From the NCBI GenBank assembly GCA_029210565.1, contig JARGFQ010000014.1:1-64000 (forward strand): DNA of 64,000 nt, in the 5' to 3' direction. A model generated the notes under the pieces. The model made no database searches. It saw only the letters and a list, made by a program, of their open reading frames with translations, and was not told where the DNA came from. The stretch is from Bacteroidales bacterium. Lineage in GTDB: Bacteria; Bacteroidota; Bacteroidia; Bacteroidales; VadinHA17. Below are positions 15,438-24,805 of this stretch, piece by piece; the first letter of the stretch is position 1, and the number at the start of each line of letters is the position of its first letter. The position numbers were made by a program, and so were the translations under genes.

Positions 15438-16157
15438 TCAGCTCCGCCTCAGCTCGCGGAGATACATCTGAATGGTGTTCTCAAGCCCGTACCAGAGTGC
15501 ATCCGAAATCAGGGCATGGCCTATCGACACCTCCTCAAGCCACGGTATGTTGCCGTGGAGCCATGCCAGGTTGACAAGGTCAAGGTCGTGACCTGCATTG
15601 ATACCCAGTCCTGCCTCACGGGCTATCTCCGCCGCCCTGACAAAGGGAGCCACGGCGGCCTCTCTGCCGGCACTGTACATGGATGCGTACGGCTCGGTGT
15701 ACAGCTCTATACGGTCAGTGCCGGTGCGTGCGGCATATTCAATCATCTCAGGGCCGGTGCCGGTAAATATGGAGGTGCGTATTCCTTTCTCATGAAAACG
15801 GGCAATCACATCGGTGAGGAAAGAGAGGTTGGTTTTGGTGTCCCACCCGGCATTGGAGGTGACGGCGTCATGAGCGTCAGGCACCAGCGTTACCTGGTCA
15901 GGAAGGTTATCCAGCACCAGCTTCACAAACCGCTCCTCAGGATTGCCCTCGATGTTGTATTCCGTGGTGATGACCTCCTTTATCACCGGCACATCCCTGT
16001 ACATTACATGCCTCTCATCAGGCCTTGGATGTACGGTGATGCCCTCAGCGCCAAAAGCCTGGCACTTCACTGCTGCCAGCCTCACATCAGGCACATTACC
16101 TCCCCGGGCATTGCGCAGCGTGGCAATCTTGTTTATGTTAACACTCAGTCGCGTCAT
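15438..16157 (-). CDS. pdxJ: Pyridoxine 5'-phosphate synthase
   Basis: 239 residues from ATG 16157. The TIM-barrel start [19 protein letters not shown], the [12 protein letters not shown] motif, the [12 protein letters not shown] segment and [13 protein letters not shown] are conserved PdxJ features. It condenses 3-amino-2-oxopropyl phosphate with deoxyxylulose 5-phosphate to give PNP (vitamin B6). A longer start at 16184 would be a TTG inside the -7 box, so ATG 16157 is chosen; it is preceded by a GGAG at a suitable distance. It converges with udk (7-nt gap) and diverges from the CBS gene. Confidence 0.96.
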   Translation of the reverse strand: MTRLSVNINKIATLRNARGGNVPDVRLAAVKCQAFGAEGITVHPRPDERHVMYRDVPVIKEVITTEYNIEGNPEERFVKLVLDNLPDQVTLVPDAHDAVTSNAGWDTKTNLSFLTDVIARFHEKGIRTSIFTGTGPEMIEYAARTGTDRIELYTEPYASMYSAGREAAVAPFVRAAEIAREAGLGINAGHDLDLVNLAWLHGNIPWLEEVSIGHALISDALWYGLENTIQMYLRELRRS

Positions 16158-16181
16158 GATATTGTCTCCTGTTTGAGAGTG

Positions 16182-16189
16182 CAAAGTTA
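16182..16189 (-). promoter_or_regulatory. -7 promoter box for pdxJ
   Basis: Minus strand TAACTTTG, an exact TAnnTTTG, 24 nt before the pdxJ ATG. It also rules out the longer reading frame start. Confidence 0.55.
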
Positions 16190-16237
16190 CAAGGATACAT
16201 AGTTTTTTGTACTTTTAATCTAAATTTGACCCGCGGA

Positions 16238-16903
16238 ATGACTGCAAAAGATCTGATATCCGATGTGGTGCCGGCACTGAAAACCTCAGACAAAGCACAG
16301 ACGGCACTGAACTGGATGGAGACCTTCAGGGTTTCACATCTCCCGATAGTGAATGAGAGTGATTACCTGGGGCTGATCTCCGACAGTGACATCTTTGACC
16401 TCAATCAGCCTGAGGAACCGATAGGAAATCACGAACTCTCCCTTCCCCGTCCCTGCGTGAAGATGACGCAGCATATCTACGAGGTCATCGCCCTCTCGGC
16501 AAGATACAAGCTGAGCGTGGTACCGGTGGTTGACGACCAGATGCATTACCGGGGAGTCATCACCTATCATGATATGGTCCGCGGCGTAGCCTCCTTCTCA
16601 TCCCTGGAGCAGCCCGGAGGGGTAATAATGCTGAATGTTATAGCCCGGGATTATTCCATGAGCCGTATTTCACAGATAGTCGAAAGCAATGATGCCAGGA
16701 TACTGAGCATGGCTATCACCTCCGACCCCGACTCCACCAGTCTCGAGATAACCCTCAAGGTCAACACCACGGACCTTGCCTCCATCATCAGGACATTTGA
16801 GAGGTACTCTTACGAGGTGATAACCTGGGTCACCGACAATGATGAGCTCGACCGGTTCTATACTGACAGGTACAACCTGCTGATGAAATACCTCAACATG
16901 TAA
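16238..16903 (+). CDS. Two-CBS-domain protein with C-terminal ACT-like domain
   Basis: 221 residues from ATG 16238 (an earlier TTG at 16226 is less likely because it lies inside a TAAATTTG box at 16221-16228). Two CBS motifs occupy about residues 1-60 (ALNWMETFRVSHLPIVNESDYLGLISDSDI) and 70-125 (SARYKLSVVPVVDDQMHYRGVITYHDM). The last 80 residues (SQIVESNDARILSMAITS ... DLASIIRTFERYSYEVI) look like an ACT-type ligand domain. CBS pairs usually bind adenine nucleotides. It ends 12 nt before nadK, hinting at nucleotide-dependent control of NAD(P) or of neighbouring envelope genes; that link is inferred. Confidence 0.85.
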   Translation: MTAKDLISDVVPALKTSDKAQTALNWMETFRVSHLPIVNESDYLGLISDSDIFDLNQPEEPIGNHELSLPRPCVKMTQHIYEVIALSARYKLSVVPVVDDQMHYRGVITYHDMVRGVASFSSLEQPGGVIMLNVIARDYSMSRISQIVESNDARILSMAITSDPDSTSLEITLKVNTTDLASIIRTFERYSYEVITWVTDNDELDRFYTDRYNLLMKYLNM

Positions 16904-16915
16904 CTCTTCTGCACG

Positions 16916-17797
16916 ATGTCAAAGAAATTCGCTTTGTACAGCAAGGGGCTGACAGGGAAGACCACCGCCGGCCTGCTGAGGCTGATAGATGCACTGCATG
17001 AACGCGGCGTCACCATCTACCTCAATATCATGGAACCCAACGGCAACAGCTTCGCGGCCGATCAGAGAGTCATACCCTTTGCTGACCACTCTGAGTTACC
17101 TGATGGTATATGCCTGATAATCAGCGTTGGAGGCGACGGTACTTTCCTTGAGACCGCCAGGCGGGTGCACAGTACCGCTGTTCCGGTTGCAGGTATCAAC
17201 ACTGGCAGGCTCGGGTTCCTGGCCAACATACCAGATGATGATGAGATAGGAAGGTCGATAGACCTGCTCTGTGCCGGAGAGTATGAGGTCGTTAGCCGTT
17301 CAATGCTCGAGATCGTCTCGCCCGAAGGATTCTTAGGACCAAAACGCACTCTGGCACTCAATGAGTTTACGGTGCAGAAAGCTGACCAGAGTATGATCAC
17401 AATTATCGTCAGTGTTGACGGCATACTGCTGAACACATACCGTGCTGACGGACTGATAATCTCAACGGCCACAGGATCAACAGCATACAACCTGAGCGTC
17501 GGAGGCCCGATACTCTTTCCCTCAGATGAAAGTATCATCATCGCTCCAATGTCGCCCCACAACCTTACCGTCAGGCCTATAATCATCGACGGCAACAGCA
17601 CCGTCACCCTCGTTACCGGCGGCAGGAGCAGCGGCTGTCTCATGACGTGCGACTCCAGGGCTGTGACTGTGCCCATGGGCACCACGGCCGAGATACGCCG
17701 TGCAGACGTCAGACTCAACACGGTTACCACCGCCGGAAATGATTTTTTCAGCACCCTGAGGAATAAGCTGATGTGGGGTGCCGACCCCCGTAACTGA
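16916..17797 (+). CDS. nadK: NAD kinase
   Basis: 293 residues. The ATP-NAD kinase signature GGDGTFLE is at about 75-82, followed by GINTGRLGFLANI, the NEFTVQK region and the glycine-rich TATGSTAYNLSVGGPI motif. It phosphorylates NAD to NADP in the cytoplasm. It follows the CBS-ACT gene by 12 nt and precedes two outer-membrane protein genes; the order pdxJ / CBS / nadK / DUF6089 / uppS / bamA / ompH / murI is a recognisable Bacteroidota arrangement. Confidence 0.96.
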   Translation: MSKKFALYSKGLTGKTTAGLLRLIDALHERGVTIYLNIMEPNGNSFAADQRVIPFADHSELPDGICLIISVGGDGTFLETARRVHSTAVPVAGINTGRLGFLANIPDDDEIGRSIDLLCAGEYEVVSRSMLEIVSPEGFLGPKRTLALNEFTVQKADQSMITIIVSVDGILLNTYRADGLIISTATGSTAYNLSVGGPILFPSDESIIIAPMSPHNLTVRPIIIDGNSTVTLVTGGRSSGCLMTCDSRAVTVPMGTTAEIRRADVRLNTVTTAGNDFFSTLRNKLMWGADPRN

Positions 17798-17841
17798 CAA
17801 TAATTAAGGAATATTTAAGTTTTAATTAGTGGCACAATACT

Positions 17842-17849
17842 TATATTTG
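17842..17849 (+). promoter_or_regulatory. -7 promoter box for the envelope operon
   Basis: TATATTTG, an exact TAnnTTTG, 23 nt before the ATG at 17873, in an A/T-rich 75-bp gap. It probably drives the series from 17873 to at least bamA. Confidence 0.55.
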
Positions 17850-17872
17850 TAGCCTCAACTGCATGATGACTG

Positions 17873-18679
17873 ATGATTAAACGTCTTATACTGGTGTGCA
17901 TGGTGGTGCTGTTAGCTGCACCGTTCGTCTCTGCACAGCTGTGGAAGATGAAAAGATATGAGGCCACTGCCGGACTGGGTACCTCACAGTTCTACGGCGA
18001 CATTGGCGGATTCTCACTGGGGAAAAACGCTATCGGTTTTAAGGATATTACTTTCAAGCAGACAAGGTTTAACGTCAACGGGTCATTCAGGTACTACTTC
18101 ACTGACAATGTGGCCGCACGGCTGAGTTTCTCCTATATCATGCTGTATGCAACTGATGTCAGGGGATCAAATGAGTTACGCAACTATGCAGCCGTCACAT
18201 CCCTGTTCGAACCCCTGCTGGTGGGTGAGTACTATGTTGTCAGGAACCGTGAACGAAACAGCTTTCTCTTCCAGACATACAGGGGGAGGGCAAGAAACAG
18301 GCTGAAAGACTTCTTCAGGAGCCTTGACGTCTACGCAATGACAGGTGTCGGCGGTGCAGGCTTCAACGTCCACGGCAATGACAAACTGGAACAGCGCTGG
18401 TCTGTAAACCCCGAACAGCAATCGCATGGCTTCATCGCCGTGATTCCTGTGGGACTGGGCGTCAAGCTTGCCTTTGATCCGAACATTCTCCTCGGAGTGG
18501 AACTGGCAGGACGATACACTTTCTCTGATTTTCTTGACGGGTATGACCCTGATGTGCCCCTTCCTGCCGATCCTGACTACCGTCTAAGATCACTGAGAAA
18601 TGATGTCTACCATACCTTCAGCGTAACCTTCAATTACAGGATCAAAACGGCACGTAACGGACTTCCTTCCTTCAGATGA
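17873..18679 (+). CDS. DUF6089-like outer-membrane beta-barrel protein
   Basis: 268 residues with a signal peptide ending SAQ (about residue 22). The YEATAGLGTSQFYGDIGG start, the FNVNGSFRYYF strand and alternating aromatic strands to the C-terminus fit an eight- to ten-stranded outer-membrane barrel of the DUF6089 type. Function unknown; possibly structural or T9SS-associated. It overlaps the next, related gene by 4 bp (ATGA), pointing to a tandem duplication followed by divergence. Confidence 0.8.
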   Translation: MIKRLILVCMVVLLAAPFVSAQLWKMKRYEATAGLGTSQFYGDIGGFSLGKNAIGFKDITFKQTRFNVNGSFRYYFTDNVAARLSFSYIMLYATDVRGSNELRNYAAVTSLFEPLLVGEYYVVRNRERNSFLFQTYRGRARNRLKDFFRSLDVYAMTGVGGAGFNVHGNDKLEQRWSVNPEQQSHGFIAVIPVGLGVKLAFDPNILLGVELAGRYTFSDFLDGYDPDVPLPADPDYRLRSLRNDVYHTFSVTFNYRIKTARNGLPSFR

Positions 18680-19377
18680 TCCATCACAGACCCTACGGAA
18701 TGAGAAGAATAACAATAATAATACTTCTGATAATCGCCTCAATGCCTCTCATGGCACAGCGCAGCGCCGACTACGGAATTTCGCTAGGTGCTGTGACCTA
18801 TTTTGGCGACGCCCCCAACACTTTTTTCAAGCCCGGCCCGGCCGCACAGTTATTCTACAGGTACAACTTCCACCCCAGGCTGGCTGTCAGGGCTAACCTC
18901 ATGGGTGGTTACATCACCCCACTCAAGGCGCCCCTGGGAGAACTGGGAGCAACATTCGAATACAACTTTTTCCCCTACTCCATCTTCAGGAGCAGACGTG
19001 TTGACTATACACCCTACATAGCCGCCGGAGCAGCCTTCTCTGCCGTTTATAACCAGGTTGATCTCGACAATTCACCTCAAAGCTTCCATCCTTTCTTTTC
19101 TATACCATTCTCTGCCGGATTCAAGGTCAATGTTGCAAATCAGGTTGGCATTGAATTCGAATATGGTTTTCGTAAGACTTTTTATGATAAATTTGACGGC
19201 CAATATGAGATCATGACACCGGGCGATTCACCGTCGGCGGTAGATCACTCATGGTTGCATAACAATGACTGGTACAGTTTCATGGGTATATCTGTCACCT
19301 GGAAAATGTACAACAAGCTGTTAGGCTGTCCGGCTTTTGCAGAAATGGAAAAGAGTAAAAAAAGAAAGAAGAGATAA
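18676..19377 (+). CDS. DUF6089-like outer-membrane protein (second copy)
   Basis: 233 residues. A signal peptide covers about residues 9-27 (ending LMAQ), then YGISLGAVTYFGDAPNTF and strands such as YTPYIAAGAAFSAVYN give the same barrel pattern as the gene before it. The tail is very basic (KSKKRKKR), which is unusual for a barrel end. The ATG at 18676 overlaps the previous stop (ATGA); an internal ATG at 18700 would also give a good signal peptide. It is 2 nt upstream of uppS. Confidence 0.8.
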   Translation: MIHHRPYGMRRITIIILLIIASMPLMAQRSADYGISLGAVTYFGDAPNTFFKPGPAAQLFYRYNFHPRLAVRANLMGGYITPLKAPLGELGATFEYNFFPYSIFRSRRVDYTPYIAAGAAFSAVYNQVDLDNSPQSFHPFFSIPFSAGFKVNVANQVGIEFEYGFRKTFYDKFDGQYEIMTPGDSPSAVDHSWLHNNDWYSFMGISVTWKMYNKLLGCPAFAEMEKSKKRKKR

Positions 19378-19379
19378 AA

Positions 19380-20129
19380 TTGACATTTAAGGATCAGATA
19401 GATAAGAGCAGGCTCCCGGAGCATGTCGCTGTTATTATGGATGGCAACGGACGGTGGGCCCGCCGGAGGGGACAGGAGCGCATTTTCGGCCATCACCGGG
19501 GGGTGAAGGCCGTGCGTAAGGTCGTTGAGGCAGCAGCGGAACTGGGAATTGAGTACCTGACTCTCTACGCATTCTCAACCGAGAACTGGAACAGGCCTGA
19601 TGATGAGGTCTCTGCTCTCATGGACATCATGATAGAGTCGCTCAACAATGAGACGAAGACACTGGTCGATAAGCAGATAAGCCTCCAGGTCATTGGGGAC
19701 ATTAACAGGCTCTCGGACAACGTGCGTTCCAGGCTGCATGAGACAATGAAGGTGACATCTGCGGGTGCACGCATGAAGCTGATAGTTGCCCTCAGCTACT
19801 CCTCTCGATGGGAGATAGCCGAAGCATGCCGGCGGATAGCTATGGAGGTCAGGAAGGGCCGGATCAGCCCCGCTGAGATCACCGAAGATACCGTCAGCAC
19901 CTTCCTCGTGACAGCCGGCATCCCTGACCCGGCAATGATGATACGCACAAGCGGAGAGAAGAGGATCAGCAACTTCCTCCTGTGGCAGCTCGCCTACACG
20001 GAACTTTATTTTACAGAGAAACTTTGGCCCGATTTTGGTAAGGAGGACTTTTACAAAGCAGTGGCAGACTTCCAGAAAAGGGAAAGGAGATATGGAAAGA
20101 CCAGTGAGCAGATCGCTGAAAACAGATGA
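19380..20129 (+). CDS. uppS: Undecaprenyl diphosphate synthase (isoprenyl transferase)
   Basis: 249 residues. VAVIMDGNGRWARRRG carries the catalytic Asp, GHHRGVKAVRKVVE follows, and YAFSTENWNRP and the RIRTSGE-like IRTSGEKRISNFLLWQ and YTELYFTEKLWPDF motifs are intact. It makes the C55 lipid carrier for peptidoglycan and polysaccharides. The start must be TTG 19380: the next Met is inside the active-site motif. It overlaps nothing; bamA starts 2 nt after the stop. Confidence 0.95.
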   Translation: MTFKDQIDKSRLPEHVAVIMDGNGRWARRRGQERIFGHHRGVKAVRKVVEAAAELGIEYLTLYAFSTENWNRPDDEVSALMDIMIESLNNETKTLVDKQISLQVIGDINRLSDNVRSRLHETMKVTSAGARMKLIVALSYSSRWEIAEACRRIAMEVRKGRISPAEITEDTVSTFLVTAGIPDPAMMIRTSGEKRISNFLLWQLAYTELYFTEKLWPDFGKEDFYKAVADFQKRERRYGKTSEQIAENR

Positions 20130-20130
20130 G

Positions 20131-22638
20131 ATGATGAAAGAAAACTTTATGCGTGCTTTTTCCCTTTTTGCCTTGTTGTTGACAGGCCTGGCGGCCACAG
20201 CTCAGACCGAAGAAAAATTTGTCAATTACCTTTACCCTGATGAATATACTATTGCCGGCATAACCGTTTCCGGCGTCAAATTTCTTGACCCCACGGCCCT
20301 CATGGGCATATCAGGCCTCCGTATAGGGCAGAAGGCTGAGATCCCCGGTGAACAGATCACCTCTGCAGTGAAGAAACTGTGGGAGCAGGGCCTCTTCTCC
20401 GATGTGAAAATAACAGTGAAGCAGATCGAGGGAGAGAACATATGGCTGGATATCTATCTTCAGGAGAGACCACGTCTCTCAACACTCAGGTTCGAAGGGA
20501 TACGAAAATCGGAAGAGACAGACCTCACCGAGAAGCTGAGCCTTCCCAGCGGCTCACAGGTCACCGCCCACCTCCTCAGCAGGGCCGAGAAGACTATCAG
20601 GGATCATTATATCGAAAAGGGGTTCCTCAATACTGAAGTGAATATAGTACAGAAAGATGACCCCGATCTGCCAAACAATGTGCTGCTGAGTGTTATCGTC
20701 AACAAGAATGAGAAGGTCAAGATAGAAGAGATAAGGTTTGAGGGAAACGAATTCTTTGAGGACAAAAGGCTGCGCCGGGTGATGAAGAACACCAAGCAGA
20801 AGGACCTCAACATCTTCAAAGGCTCAAAATATATCGAGGATAAGTTCGAAGAGGATCGTAACAGCCTGGTTGAGTTCTATAATGAGAACGGCTTCCGCGA
20901 CTTCCGCGTGCTGGGCGATTCCACATATGCCCTTGAGGACGGCAAGATGGTGCTGGTGGTGAAGGTAAACGAAGGCAACCAGTTCTACCTGAGGAATGTC
21001 GACTGGGTGGGCAACAGCATATATACCAGGGACCAGCTCGAGAGGGTCTTCAACTTCCCCTCAGGAGAGATTTACAATCAGAGCACCATCTACAAGCGGC
21101 TGATAGAGGACGAGGATGCTGTTAACTCACTCTACCTCAACTACGGGTACCTCTTCTCAAGGGTGACACCCGTGGAGAAGAACGTCGAGGGTGACTCCAT
21201 CGATCTGGAGGTGAGGATCTTCGAGGGTGACCCCGCCAACCTCAACAACGTGATCATCAGCGGCAACACACGCACCAATGAGCATGTGGCGCGTCGTGAG
21301 CTCCATACAATGCCCGGCGATCTCTTCTCCAAGGAGAACATCATCCGTTCTGTAAGGCAGGTGGCAGTGCTGGGTCACTTCGACCCCGAGAAGATCAACC
21401 CGCAGCCCATCCCTGACCAGATCAACGGAACCGTAGATCTGCTATATGCCCTCGAGGAGAAAGCCAACGACCAGTTTGAGATCTCCGGCGGATGGGGTGC
21501 AGGTATGCTGGTGGGTACAGTGGGGGTGAGGTTCAATAACTTTGCCATGCGCAACTTCTTCAAGTGGAAGGAGTGGAGACCGTACCCCTCCGGCGACGGC
21601 CAATCGCTGCAGATCAGGGCCCAGTCGAACGGACGCGTGTACCAGTCGTACAACATCTCATTCATTGAACCCTGGCTCGGCGGCAAGAAACCCAACACCC
21701 TGTCGCTCTCAGCCTTCCGCTCACTGATGACCAACGGCTCGCCCAGGGGGGCTGACGACAGGCAGCATATGATCATTGACGGTGCCTCGGTAGGCTTTGG
21801 TAAGAGGCTGGAGTGGCCCGATGACTATTTCTCGGTCTTCTATGAGGGCAGCTATCAGCGCTACAGCATGTACAACTACTCCCAGTACCAGTTCCTGTTT
21901 GACAACGGTGACGCCAACCTGGCATCGGTTACTGCAAGAATAACGCGCTTCTCGGCAGGTCCCAACACCATATATCCCCGCAGCGGATCCACATTCAGCC
22001 TCTCAGTGCAGATGACGCCACCCTATTCAGCCCTCAGCGGCAAGGATATGGCTGCTCTCTCCGATGAGGATAAATACCGTTGGATAGAGTTTTACAAGGC
22101 GGTGTTCAAGGCCGATTACTATTATCCCCTCACATCTAACAACAAGCTGGTGCTCAATGCCCGCGCAGCATTCGGCTATCTCGGTTTCTACAACAGGGAT
22201 ATCGGACCGTCACCCTTTGAGAATTTCTCTGTCGGTGGTGACGGCATGACAGGATACAACCTCTACGGCCGTGAGGTCATAGCCCTCAGAGGATATACCA
22301 ACGGATCTCTGACACCAAGGATGATAAAGGATAACAGGAGCGTAGAGGTGGGGAACGTCTATACCAAGCTCACCCTGGAGCTTCGCTACCCGGTATCACT
22401 CAATCCGCAGGCCACCATCTACGGCCTGGCATTTCTTGAGGCCGGCAGGGCATGGTACAGCATTAAGGAATTCAATCCCTTCAGGATGAACCGTTCAGCA
22501 GGCGTAGGCCTCAGAGCCAACCTTCCGATGTTCGGCCTCCTGGGCATAGACTGGGGTTACGGATTTGACACTCCCGTCACCGGCAGGGCCGATGACGGCG
22601 GAAGCCAGTTCCATTTTGTAATAGGACAGCAATTTTGA
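20131..22638 (+). CDS. bamA: Outer-membrane assembly factor BamA
   Basis: 835 residues from ATG 20131 (Met codons at 20134 and 20149 are possible too). A signal peptide ends near ATAQ. Five POTRA-like segments follow to about residue 430 (e.g. ISGLRIGQKAEIPGEQITSAVKKLW, VKIEEIRFEGNEFF, NVIISGNTRTNEHVARREL). The Omp85 barrel comes next, with the VGVRFNNFAMRNFF region and the C-terminal QFHFVIGQQF ending in Phe. It inserts beta-barrel proteins into the outer membrane. It lies between uppS and two Skp-like chaperones, the usual context. The open frame to 20035 overlaps uppS and is not used. Confidence 0.95.
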   Translation: MMKENFMRAFSLFALLLTGLAATAQTEEKFVNYLYPDEYTIAGITVSGVKFLDPTALMGISGLRIGQKAEIPGEQITSAVKKLWEQGLFSDVKITVKQIEGENIWLDIYLQERPRLSTLRFEGIRKSEETDLTEKLSLPSGSQVTAHLLSRAEKTIRDHYIEKGFLNTEVNIVQKDDPDLPNNVLLSVIVNKNEKVKIEEIRFEGNEFFEDKRLRRVMKNTKQKDLNIFKGSKYIEDKFEEDRNSLVEFYNENGFRDFRVLGDSTYALEDGKMVLVVKVNEGNQFYLRNVDWVGNSIYTRDQLERVFNFPSGEIYNQSTIYKRLIEDEDAVNSLYLNYGYLFSRVTPVEKNVEGDSIDLEVRIFEGDPANLNNVIISGNTRTNEHVARRELHTMPGDLFSKENIIRSVRQVAVLGHFDPEKINPQPIPDQINGTVDLLYALEEKANDQFEISGGWGAGMLVGTVGVRFNNFAMRNFFKWKEWRPYPSGDGQSLQIRAQSNGRVYQSYNISFIEPWLGGKKPNTLSLSAFRSLMTNGSPRGADDRQHMIIDGASVGFGKRLEWPDDYFSVFYEGSYQRYSMYNYSQYQFLFDNGDANLASVTARITRFSAGPNTIYPRSGSTFSLSVQMTPPYSALSGKDMAALSDEDKYRWIEFYKAVFKADYYYPLTSNNKLVLNARAAFGYLGFYNRDIGPSPFENFSVGGDGMTGYNLYGREVIALRGYTNGSLTPRMIKDNRSVEVGNVYTKLTLELRYPVSLNPQATIYGLAFLEAGRAWYSIKEFNPFRMNRSAGVGLRANLPMFGLLGIDWGYGFDTPVTGRADDGGSQFHFVIGQQF

Positions 22639-22663
22639 AAGACAACAATCAAAATAACAAGCT

Positions 22664-23179
22664 ATGAAGAAGATCATCGTTTTGACCATCCTGGTGTTTG
22701 CCGCATCACTCACCGGCATGGCACAGAAATTCGCCTTCGTTGACAGCGAATATATCAGGAACAATATTCCTGCCTTCACGGCAGCCCAGCAACAGCTCGA
22801 CAAACTATCAGAAGGATGGGAAAAGGAGGTGGCTGACGGCTATGCAGTCGTGGAGCAGATGTACAAGGATTACCAGGCTGAAGTGGTACTGCTGACTCAG
22901 GACCAGAAGAGGAATAGGGAAGAGGCCATCATTGCAAAGGAAAAAGAGGTGAAGGATCTCCAGAATACCTATTTCGGGATGGAGGGCGAACTCTTCAAGA
23001 AACGCGAGGAGATGGTAAAACCTATTCAGGATGAGATACTCAGGGCCATCAAGGAGATATCCGTGGAGGGCAGTTATGCAGTTATCTTTGACACCTCGGC
23101 AGGATCAAACATACTCTTTGCCAACCCGCGGTATGATCTCTCCGATCAGGTCTTGCAGAAACTCGGTTATAAGAATTAA
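22664..23179 (+). CDS. OmpH/Skp-family periplasmic chaperone (first copy)
   Basis: 171 residues. A signal peptide (residues 1-20, ending GMAQ), then FAFVDSEYIRNNIPAF and a long charged helical region (about 40-130), ending in a small beta-domain (YAVIFDTSAGSNILFANPRYDLSDQVLQKL). This is the OmpH/Skp architecture: trimeric holdase chaperone delivering unfolded barrels to BamA. It begins 25 nt after bamA and is followed by a second copy. Confidence 0.93.
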   Translation: MKKIIVLTILVFAASLTGMAQKFAFVDSEYIRNNIPAFTAAQQQLDKLSEGWEKEVADGYAVVEQMYKDYQAEVVLLTQDQKRNREEAIIAKEKEVKDLQNTYFGMEGELFKKREEMVKPIQDEILRAIKEISVEGSYAVIFDTSAGSNILFANPRYDLSDQVLQKLGYKN

Positions 23180-23184
23180 ATAAT

Positions 23185-23192
23185 TACATTTG
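23185..23192 (+). promoter_or_regulatory. -7 promoter box between the two ompH genes
   Basis: TACATTTG, an exact TAnnTTTG, 25 nt before the ATG at 23218. The second OmpH gene may therefore be transcribed separately as well. Confidence 0.45.
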
Positions 23193-23217
23193 CACACTAA
23201 ATTTGAATAAAAAGAAG

Positions 23218-23733
23218 ATGAAAAAAGTATTTGAGATACTACTGTTTGCTGTACTGGTTTTTACGGCACAGGACGGATTTGCTCAGTCGTTCAAGACAGG
23301 CCATATCAACCGTGATGATATCATCATGACCATGCCTGACTATGACTCAGCCATGACAAAGTACAACGCATTCGGGCAGGAGCTTACAAATGCTTTGGAA
23401 CTCATGCAGGTTGAATACAACAACAAGCTGGACCAGTATGTGAAGGCCAGCAAGACCCTCACTGATATCGTCAAGGCCAACAAGGAGCAGGAGCTTGCTG
23501 ACATGCAGACCCGTATAGGCAATTTCCAGCAGCAGGCCCAGGTGCAGCTTCAGGAGAAGCAGACAGAACTGCTCAACCCGATAATTGAGAAGGCTACCGT
23601 CGCCATCAATGCAGTTGCCAGGGAGGGTGGATTCATATATATATATGATGTCCGTACCCTCGTCTATGTTGATACGGCGAAGAGCACTGACATTACTTCG
23701 CTGGTGAAGACCAAGCTTGGAATAAAGGAATAG
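23218..23733 (+). CDS. OmpH/Skp-family periplasmic chaperone (second copy)
   Basis: 171 residues from ATG 23218; an upstream TTG at 23203 is closer to the -7 box and less likely. A signal peptide ends GFAQ. The mature part starts FKTGHINRDDIIMTMPDYDSA and has a long helical hairpin (about 50-125) and the IYIYDVRTLVYVD strand region. Compared with copy 1 the sequence is well diverged, so the two may have different clients. It is followed about 90 nt later by murI. Confidence 0.92.
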   Translation: MKKVFEILLFAVLVFTAQDGFAQSFKTGHINRDDIIMTMPDYDSAMTKYNAFGQELTNALELMQVEYNNKLDQYVKASKTLTDIVKANKEQELADMQTRIGNFQQQAQVQLQEKQTELLNPIIEKATVAINAVAREGGFIYIYDVRTLVYVDTAKSTDITSLVKTKLGIKE

Positions 23734-23823
23734 AGAGAATCTCAGCATGGCTGCCCGCCGGCCTTGTTCACCCACAGTGACCTGACAACGGCGATACAGG
23801 CGGGCTTCCATGCTCTTTTAATT

Positions 23824-24630
23824 ATGGAAGCAGGAAACCGCCCGATAGGTATTTTTGATTCAGGAGTGGGAGGACTGACGGTGGCACATGCCATCAGGCA
23901 AAACCTCCCGGGAGAAAGAATTGTCTATTTTGGCGACACTGCCCATCTTCCCTACGGCGACAAGTCTGAGGAGGCCATCAGAAGTTACTCCGGACGCATC
24001 ACCCGGTTTCTGCTGGAGCATGATGCCAAGCTGGTGCTCATAGCCTGCAACTCCGCCTCCGCATCGGCCTATGAGAGCCTCGAGGCTGAATACCGCGACA
24101 GGGTGCTGATACTCGACGTGATAAACCCCGTGGTGAAGTATGTCGCTTCCCGCAACTACCGGAGAATAGGAGTGATAGGCACCAAGAGAACCATCAGCTC
24201 CGGCACCTATGAAAAGAAGATAGGCGCAGCATCTCCCTCAACTGAGCTGGCATCCATGGCAACACCTCTCCTTGTGCCAATGATCGAGGAGGGATTCATC
24301 TTCGATGACATCAGCAACGCCATCATACGGACCTATCTCTCAGATGCCAGGCTTGCTGACATAAGTGCGCTGATACTCGGCTGCACCCATTACCCGATCA
24401 TCAAAAACCAGATCAGCAAGTTTTTCAATTTTGACGTCGAGATTATTGACTCGGGCAGGCTTGTTGCAGGGCTGCTGAGGGAAACACTTGAGAAAAATGA
24501 CCTGCTGAACCGAAACGGATCAGGTGAGGATCTGTTTTTCGTATCCGACTACACCGACTATTTTGAAAAGATAGCGAGAATGTTTTTCGAGAGCAACATC
24601 AATCTTCAAAAGGCTGACATCTGGCACTGA
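23824..24630 (+). CDS. murI: Glutamate racemase
   Basis: 268 residues from ATG 23824. IGIFDSGVGGLTV, YFGDTAHLPYG, the catalytic Cys in ACNSASASAY and the second catalytic Cys in LGCTHYP are all intact. It makes D-glutamate for peptidoglycan. An open frame upstream to 23764 carries no family similarity and is rejected. It closes the envelope cluster; the 175-bp gap after it separates it from korA. Confidence 0.95.
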   Translation: MEAGNRPIGIFDSGVGGLTVAHAIRQNLPGERIVYFGDTAHLPYGDKSEEAIRSYSGRITRFLLEHDAKLVLIACNSASASAYESLEAEYRDRVLILDVINPVVKYVASRNYRRIGVIGTKRTISSGTYEKKIGAASPSTELASMATPLLVPMIEEGFIFDDISNAIIRTYLSDARLADISALILGCTHYPIIKNQISKFFNFDVEIIDSGRLVAGLLRETLEKNDLLNRNGSGEDLFFVSDYTDYFEKIARMFFESNINLQKADIWH

Positions 24631-24805
24631 AGAATCTCCCCGTCCGCAGGTGACAGCGATTTAACCCTATCGGCAGTTCAGGTGCCGGTTAATGCCATAT
24701 ATGATTAAAATCATACAGTTATATCAGTGTATTGCTGAACTTAGCTCCTTCAAACGGGTTAACTTTTCAAAACTCCTTTATTAATACAAACAGTTCAATT
24801 TTATC

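Noticed and set aside
15390..16202. 270-residue plus-strand frame opposite pdxJ
   Set aside because: Antisense shadow of a well-recognised gene with conserved PdxJ motifs.
20035..20130. Extension of bamA into uppS
   Set aside because: Not signal-like; ATG 20131 just after the uppS stop gives a proper signal peptide.
24631..24805. Riboswitch before korA
   Set aside because: No recognisable conserved elements and no strong stem; only A/T-rich promoter-like sequence.
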